DNA of 64,000 bases from NCBI RefSeq assembly GCF_041296385.1, contig NC_091017.1, positions 53,194,214-53,258,213 on the forward strand. The letters run 5' to 3'. How positions within the stretch are numbered: the stretch's first letter is position 1; each line of letters opens with the position of its first letter. The notes beneath the pieces are model-generated. The model was not told the origin of the DNA, ran no database searches, and worked only from the letters and a program-made list of their open reading frames with translations. Below, in pieces: positions 57,351-64,000 of the stretch. The DNA comes from Aphelocoma coerulescens. Taxonomy: Eukaryota; Chordata; Aves; Passeriformes; Corvidae. The position numbers and the translations under genes were made by a program.

Positions 57351-57755
57351 ATTCTGCTATGGGAAGATTTCTTAGTGAATAGTAATTGTGTAAAGGATGA
57401 TGTTGAATAAAGAAACAAGTGAATTTTGTTCAAATGAATTGAATATTTTCACTACGGGGAAAAAAAGTTGAAAAATCAAGTTATTTGTTTCAAATTTTTG
57501 AAATTAAACAACTAAAATTTAAAAAACAACATTTTTCTCTGAATTGCAGCCTTCATATTTTTAAAATGAAAAGCTAATTGACTTTAAATGAAGGACTTTA
57601 CATTTAATTTGAAGTTTAATTAATACTTCCAGCTAAGAAAATCTAGATTTTTTTGAAGCTCTAACTTTAGATGCTCCCAAATGGTCTTTTGTAAGTTTAG
57701 CCACAAAATGATACTTGATGAAACCTATAATTTACAGACTGAGAGAATAGAGTGT

Positions 57756-58340
57756 TGTGGTTTAATGCCAGACAGCAGCTCAGCCCTGCACAGCCGCTTG
57801 CTCACTCCTCCCAGTGGGATGGGGGAGACAATGCAGAAGAGTAAAAGTAAGAAGCTCATGGGTTGAGGTAAAGAGAGTTTAATAGGCAAAGCAGAAGCCA
57901 TGCACACAAGCACAGCAAAACAAGGAACTCATTCACCACTTCCCATGGGCAGGCAGCTGTTGAGCCATCTCCAGGATGTCCTTCACCTGTAATGATGACT
58001 GGGGAAGACAAATGCCATCACTCCAAACATCCCCCCCCAACTTCCTTCTCCTTCCTCCCACTTTACATACTGCACATGAAGCCATGTGACGTGGAATGTC
58101 CCTTTGGAGAAGTGGGGTCAGCTGTCCTGGCTGGAGCCCCTACTGAGTCCTTGTGCACCCCCAGCCCCATTGGTGCTTGAGTGGGGTGAGAAGCAAAAAA
58201 GGCTTTGACTCTGTGTAAGCCCTGCTCAGCAAGAACAAAGTCAGCCCTCTATTATCAACACTGTTTTCAGCACCAGTCTGAGACACAACCCCAGACTAGC
58301 TGTAAAGAAAATTAACTCTATCCCAGCTAAAACCTGCACA
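57756..58340 (-). repeat. Solo ERVL-type LTR, about 585 bases, antisense to CORIN
   Basis: Starts TGTGGTTTAATGCCAGACAG and ends CTATCCCAGCTAAAACCTG then CACA, a very common bird LTR type. On the minus strand a degraded TATA region lies at about 58061-58075 and ATTAAA at about 57876-57884. CCCAGTGGGATGGGGGAGA is another hallmark of this type. No internal genes are present. Confidence 0.82.
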
Positions 58341-59876
58341 CGGAGATAAAGCAAGCAAGCAAATTCTTTTCAGTATAATTTGGAGTTAACGCATCCTTCA
58401 TAGGCTTGACTAGTTTATCAGCTAGGACATAGGACTGAGGGATTTTGAAATCTGAAATTATCATCACAGATAATCTTTCTACCAGAAAATTTTAAGAATT
58501 ATTTACTCATACATGTCTTATTTTTTATCAATGCATTGAATCCTTTTAATTCTATTTTCTATGTTTCAATATGTTTGCGCATTAAAATTTCAGATATTTC
58601 TGATCTTAATGCTGTTAAAATCAAGGTTTTGATCTTTTACTCCATATTCTATGGCACAGCTGTGGCTTTAAAGAATTCTGCTCAAGACCAAGAAACATCT
58701 TAATCAATACAAACAGACAGGAAACAGATGCTGTTCCATCTCTGAAATAGGCCTAATTTGTTTTAAATTAGTGCCCATATGCGTGTAATCCATTGCCTGC
58801 TGGCATAACTCAAGGCTTCCTTTCTCAAACCTGCTGTCACATGAGGCTTGCAAGGATGGAATTATAGAAACTAAACTGACACGTGTCACTGTTACTGGGA
58901 AGCAAGAAGTAATCCAGTTTATGGATTATACTTTATTCTAAACTTGCAATTTAATACATTTGAAGGAATTTTTCTGAATGGAATAGGGAGAATAAGGTAT
59001 TGAAAACATTGCTGTACAGAAGTATCCCAAATGTGCTACGAACAGAATGATGAACTTCATAACCTAAAATTAGTCCCTCCTTCTATTTTCTTTTCTTTAT
59101 TTTTCATTATAATTTAGTATGCAAGACATAATGCTTGTTTTTCACTGTAAACTTTGACTGTTGTGCACAGTGATCAGCAGGTAGCAGACTAGAATGCTCT
59201 GAAGAGTATTTATTAAATATTTCTGTTGTACAGCTTATCTAATGAAACATTACTTTTCCCCACTGAGACCACATTTACAATGTAGAACACAGACCGGGTT
59301 CTGTTTTTCTTTCCTAATTCTAAAAATTCCTGTGTTAAACACACATAAGGGAATCTATAGCTTGAAATTAAATTTATTAAAGGAATATTCTAATTTTTAA
59401 GATGAAATTTAAAATTTAATAAAATTTAAGTTAGAAATTCCTACTTGGGTTACGTAAGTGCTACTGCAAATTGAAATGCTTTGTGATTTTACAATTAACT
59501 GATTTTATAGGTTATTAAATTCTTTTATTAATTGATTTAGATTAAAGGAAAGTTTTAGATTAAAGGAATTAGATCTGTTAGAATTTTATGTGCCCTCTGA
59601 TTTTCATTAGATCTAGCAGAAATCTTTCTGTGAAGCAGGCAAGACTAACTTGGCTAAGGCATAAGCTGTACAGTGACCTGAAAAGGAAGTGAATTTTTAG
59701 AGAGAGTGAACATGTAGTTCAAACCTACAAGAACTGGTGTAGAACCATAAGCATCTCTAGAAAGAATGAGAAAAGTGAGGAATATTATACAGGGAAAGAA
59801 AAAAAAAGCAAAGCAAGAAAAACCCCAAAACAAAACCACAAAGAAATCTTAGGAAATCATATTATATTACTAAGGT

Positions 59877-60407
59877 TGAAAGGCGGAAAGGACTCCACTA
59901 CTAGAATAAGTAGTAAAGTAGGTGGGTATGCTTTATTCCAGCGCTGGGACGCACGGGGGATCGCTCCTCCAAAATCATGCATGCCTACAGCTGCATTCAG
60001 CTCGGTATTTATCGGGTTACAAGTTCCATATTCATTAAGTTTCCTAACAAACTCATACATATTCATCACCTAGCCCCGCCCAGCCTCGCTTCGCATTATA
60101 ATGAACTCAAAAGTCATTTACATCCGCATAGCACTTGCGCAGTGTTGTTTGGTGGTTGTGGTAGGGGTCTCTCGGGGGTCTTGTGATGAAGTCAGGGAGA
60201 GTCTTCTTCGTCTGAACTTTTCACCTTTCTCTCCTGCGCATGCTCTTTTATACCTTTGGCCTGGGTTTAAGCTTTGGGACTGGTTTGAGCTAGTTTTGGG
60301 ATGAGGCAGGATGTCTGTCTGAGACTCCCGCTGGTCTTATCAGCAGTCTCTTATCTTTTTCTTCCTGCTCTGGTATGCTGACCAAGCTAGATGCATTGTT
60401 CCTGACA
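59877..60407 (-). repeat. Solo ERV LTR, about 530 bases, antisense to CORIN
   Basis: On the minus strand the order is TGTCAGGAACAATGCATC (5' end), a clear TATA box GGTATAAAAG at 60245-60252, then GGAATAAAG at about 59930 and a short U5 ending near 59877. The signals are well placed, so this may be one of the younger LTRs in the window. No target-site duplication is certain, and the ends may be off by some bases. Confidence 0.72.
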
Positions 60408-60719
60408 AATGAATTCTTCTGCTCCCCATCCCCCTGATTCAAGGTAACAAAGATTTAAGAAGGAGGGCTAGAGTAAGCAATTAATAGGTAATACAGTGCT
60501 CTTCAAAGTAGCTAGTTTTGTTGAAATCATTAAGAGCATTTAAGAGTTATGGCTCAGGTGGGTCTCCATTATGGCTGACAATAGCGGTAGCCATAGGTTT
60601 GAGAAGCTGTAGAGAAGGGAGGAAACTGTTTGGTATGCCATCTTGCATTAAAAAGGATAAAAGAAGGAGATACGGAGATTTACAAACTACTTGCCTAGCT
60701 TGAACTACCAACAAATTAC

Positions 60720-61620
60720 AGAAGTATAAGGTCTTAATGACAGACAGGATTTATCAGTAACAAATCATGTCAGAGTCCCTTAATTTATTCCTTGAAATAC
60801 CGGAGACACTGTGGATGGGGAAGAAACTGTAGATGTGATTGTCATGGTTTGACAACAAAATGTCATTCCAAACTGCCACAGTGATATACTTTTAACTTTC
60901 ACACTATGTGAAATGACTTTTGAAATAAGTAAGGAGCTATGAACAGAGATGAAATGATACGGGAATGTTGATGATTCATTGTCAAACCATAAAGATGTCT
61001 TGGTGGGGGGCTAGACGCATGCCAGTGTGTCTGGGAGGATACAGTGGTATTGTGAGTCATTCAGATGATAGAGACGAGAGCAGGCTTGACAATTTCTCAT
61101 TCAGCATCAAGCTGGGAGGATCTGAAAGCATTTTGGAGAACAGGATTAGAATTTTAAAATTTTTTACAGGCTGGCAAAATGGCCTGAATTAACCAAGAAT
61201 ATTTATGTGTAATCACTTTGTGGTATTCAGTTTGTGTTAGACTTTGACTAAATGAGAATTGGTCAGCAGAAATGACCAGAGACTTAGCATGATCTGTGAA
61301 GAAAGGTTGGAAACTGCTTGGTCATTCAGGGGAAGGAGGTACAGGAGCCTTGAAATATGTAGATTAGGAATAAACTCTTTCCATTTCCGATGAAAAAAAG
61401 ACAGAGTAATGAGCTTAAATGACAAGTAGGAAGATTGAGAATAAACATTATAAGAAAAATTGCTTGAATATATTGACTGGAAATGCTTCATCATTAAAGT
61501 TATGTACAAACAGGGCAGACAAAAATCTGCTAGAGAGAATTTAGATATGGTTGATCTTATTTTGAATTAGGGGAATGGATCAGATGGCCTCATTCAATTT
61601 CTTTTGGCTGAATTTCCGAT
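60720..61620 (+). repeat. Ancient CR1-like LINE, degenerate, sense orientation
   Basis: CAGGATTTATCAGTAACAAA through CACTGTGGATGGGGAAG, then ATCAAGCTGGGAGGATCTGA, AACAGGATTAGAATTTTAAA and GACAGAGTAATGAGCTTAAA, follow in order a reverse-transcriptase region and 3' region of an old CR1 type shared among reptiles and birds. The translation K-L-G-G then E-N-R-I is the part after the catalytic site. Parts between are deleted and the frame is broken. Confidence 0.65.
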
Positions 61621-62258
61621 AGTTCACTTTTTAGTGAAAGAAAGTCTCATGGAAGAATTTTTTCATAGGTTCTAATCCCATTTCATTCTTGAAAGCAGTG
61701 CAGAGGACCAAATGAAAATCTACGTGAAAGTCACACTTGTCTTTTACCACTAAACTTGGTATTTCTATCACCTCACATGTAGAGGAGAAAAAAGTCATAA
61801 AACATTGCTGTTTGTCATACATCTATTGTAAACTTACTTTATTATGGAACTTTCCACAGTCTTGGAGAAGCCCATAGGCTGAGACTACAGGAACCCAAAA
61901 ACGTATTCATTGAGTGTTATGTTCGAGCAGTTTGGGCTCAGAAGGTCTAGTGTAGCTCTTCTGGCTATAAAGATTTAATGCAGATATTAGACACATGAGA
62001 AAATTAAATTTTATGGTCTGTTCAGATTTTTAAAGCCCCAGGGGTTTTAAAATAATATTTCAGTACGCAAATAATTTCATCCACCTAGCACTGTGAGTTG
62101 TTATAAAGTCATGTAGTGCAGATAGGTTTTATATGTTATTTTGAAAGTCTGGTGAGGGATCTGGTCAAAAAATCACCACTCAAAAGGTGTGAATTATTGT
62201 TGCCATGGTATGAATGTCTTAAGTTTGCAGATACCATTAATAAACTTCCTAAAGTAAT

Positions 62259-62263
62259 GTATA

Positions 62264-62344
<81 letters not shown>

Positions 62345-62346
62345 GT
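62259..62346 (+). repeat. (TATATG)n hexanucleotide microsatellite
   Basis: About 14 units of GTATAT/TATATG in a nearly perfect run of about 88 bases. Being two codons long, it produces a Val-Tyr repeat in open-frame translation, which is an artefact. Confidence 0.97.
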
Positions 62347-62352
62347 GTAGAT

Positions 62353-62420
62353 ATTGGTTGGACTTGATGATCTCGGAGCTCTTTTTTAACCTAATTAATT
62401 CTGTGATTCTGTGATTCAGT
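62353..62420 (+). repeat. CR1 3' terminal fragment next to the microsatellite
   Basis: GGTTGGACTTGATGATCTCG followed by TTAACCTAATTAATTCTGTG and ATTCTGTGATTCAGTGAC is a CR1 terminus with its repeated octamer. The body of the element is missing; the hexanucleotide run stands in its place. Confidence 0.75.
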
Positions 62421-62552
62421 GACTGTTCTGTAATGTTAAAATATACTCTGGTGTATGAAAAGTCTGTTCTAGTAACTGTTGGCCTTCTTTAAGGTTCAGC
62501 TCTTCATCATAGGCACTGGTCACCACGGTGTGTTCGTGCTGTGCAAAAGAAT

Positions 62553-62960
62553 CATAAAATCATCACTATAACAGGCATCTGGAGAACATCTAGTCCATCT
62601 CCCACTTGAAGCAGAACTACTGCCAAATGGGATCAGTTCAACCTCTGCTCTGTTTAGCCAAGTCTTGAAAACCTTGATGGATAGAGCTCTCTGTTCCAGG
62701 GCTGCTTCACCTTCCTAGTGAAAAAGTATTTCCTTTCCATGTGCTATGAATTTTCAAAGCTGTCGGTCTAGGACATTTCCCCATGTTTTACCATGCAGCA
62801 CTATTGAGAAAAATTTGTTTCCATTATGTTTTAACTCCTCCTCAAGTAATTGCAGGTTGCTATTGAATTGTCCCTTAGCTTCCTCTTCACAAGGGTAAGC
62901 AAGGTCAGTACCCTCAACCCCATGTTGCATGTCAGTGGCAGAGGCCCCTAGAAAATTTGA
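62553..62960 (-). repeat. CR1-like LINE, reversed, diverged
   Basis: AATCATAAAATCATCACTAT, CATCTAGTCCATCTCCCACT and GTTCCAGGGCTGCTTCACC, then AGTGAAAAAGTATTTCCTTT, are the order of a reversed CR1 3' region of an old subfamily. Confidence 0.65.
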
Positions 62961-64000
62961 AAACCATTTGTGTGATCCTTTCCGGTTTCTGAATATTGTC
63001 TTAAACTGATGTATCTCAAAACTGCACACTGCCTTCCAGTATGTGTGGTTTCAGTCAACAAGCACTGTTTCAACTTTGCTTTGTGCTCCAGTACAGGTAA
63101 TAACTAAAAGCACTAATTTAAAATCCACACCAAGTTTCTGAGGAAAGCTGTTATGGTATATGCAAACCAAAGGGGAAAACAGGAAACTCCAGAGAAGTGA
63201 AAGAGCCTTCTGAAAGTGTTTCATAAAAAAAAAAAAAGAGTCTTTATTTGTTTGGCCTGAAATCTTGAAAGATACTGCAACTTCAGCAGGCCACCAAACT
63301 ATAAAACTGGCAGGAGAGCTTTTTTTTTGAAGATGTAGCTTGATGTCTAGAAGTAATTAGCAATATAACCTTGTTGTCTTAGACACTCAGTAAAGCCAAA
63401 TGTCCTTGTGAATTGTGAGTTGATGTGGCTCTGTCCATTGAAAGATTCTTTTTTAGCTTTTCTTTAGAATGTGTCTACTCTAAGACGAAAATGTGTGCTA
63501 CAGCTCCAAGAGGGACCCAGTAGAACCTGCTCCCTGCTGTGTTTCTGGAGCACAGGATGGGACTGGCTGAAATTAATACCCATTGCTCCACTTCTGTCCT
63601 TTGCTCTGAGTGATTTACAGCCTCTGGCGTAGGCGTAATGTGCACTGCGGGTCCAGCAGCCTCTCTGAAAGTCACACTCAGAAGCTCTCACCAGCCTGAA
63701 TCTTTACTCCTAAGATCTTTAGTTCATGTTCTCTCGTTCTCTAGAAATTCTGAGCATGCTCTGGTCTCTACACAAATTCTAACCATTGTCTCCAGCTTTC
63801 TTCATCTAAAAATGAGGCTCTTTGGTCCCCTTCATTTTGGCTATTTCTCATTAAATAGATGAAAGGAGGCAAGCGGTGGCCCTTGCCTATCTAAAAGAAA
63901 ATCTTTTATAAACAGCATCAAGAGGGGAACATAAATGTTTATAGAAGGTATTCTAAAGATATAAATTAAGGTATCCTAAATATATATTCTGAAGATATAA

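Larger units (their letters stand above)
51116..64000 (+). other. CORIN intron after first SRCR exon (at least 12.9 kb, runs off the window)
   Basis: I searched by eye for the second SRCR exon and the trypsin-like exons and found none. The stretch holds CR1 copies (52228, 56800, 62353, 62553), two solo LTRs (57756, 59877), an old CR1 (60720-61620) and a microsatellite (62259). The stretch 52900-56400 is plain AT-rich sequence. Confidence 0.75.

Noticed and set aside
62116..62367. Open frame with a Val-Tyr repeat
   Set aside because: It is the translation of the hexanucleotide microsatellite.
51116..64000. Possible second SRCR exon or protease exons
   Set aside because: No stretch with the expected SRCR end, activation cleavage site or His/Asp/Ser protease motifs was found on the + strand; they should lie beyond the window.
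1..64000. CRISPR arrays, operons, tRNA or rRNA genes
   Set aside because: None seen. The sequence is vertebrate intron and exon; the tandem repeats present are microsatellites, minisatellites or short duplications.

Overview
The window is animal nuclear DNA, almost certainly from a bird. It is AT-rich. Its coding blocks are short and flanked by GT/AG splice sites. It holds many copies of the avian CR1 LINE and several LTRs of types familiar from bird genomes. There is no prokaryotic architecture. The species cannot be named from sequence alone; the LTR types would fit a neoavian such as a passerine, but that is a weak inference.

The only protein-coding gene I can support is the middle of CORIN on the + strand. 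CORIN encodes corin, the atrial natriuretic peptide-converting enzyme, a type II membrane serine protease. Twelve consecutive coding exons lie between 13383 and 51115. They join into 1572 bases without a stop or frameshift (523 complete codons plus one split codon at each end). In order they encode the C-terminal half of frizzled domain 1, LDL-receptor class A repeats 1-5, frizzled domain 2 (two exons), LDL-receptor class A repeats 6-8, and the first half of the scavenger-receptor (SRCR) domain. The cytoplasmic tail, membrane anchor and first half of frizzled 1 must lie before the window. The rest of SRCR and the trypsin-like protease domain must lie after it.

Layout: 1-13382 is the tail of a long intron with an ERV-like remnant, CR1 fragments and a 1.1 kb LTR. 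Then comes the frizzled-1 exon, followed by a 10.4 kb intron with three CR1 copies and an LTR. From 23936 to 34551 are the five LDLa exons. From 39083 to 43444 are the two frizzled-2 exons. From 44184 to 50274 are three more LDLa exons, and the first SRCR exon is at 50986-51115. From 51116 to the end is at least 12.9 kb of intron with CR1 copies, two LTRs, a hexanucleotide microsatellite and a degenerate ancient CR1.

Every LDLa exon begins and ends in phase 1, and each frizzled domain is a phase 1-1 unit split internally in phase 2. This is a modular exon-shuffling layout. All four confident LTRs lie antisense to CORIN. I found no new biological system. The most unusual structural signal is a composite repeat present at 25033-25611 and 56800-57350, in which one block is inverted and the adjacent block is not. 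Repeat boundaries are approximate because no repeat library could be searched.
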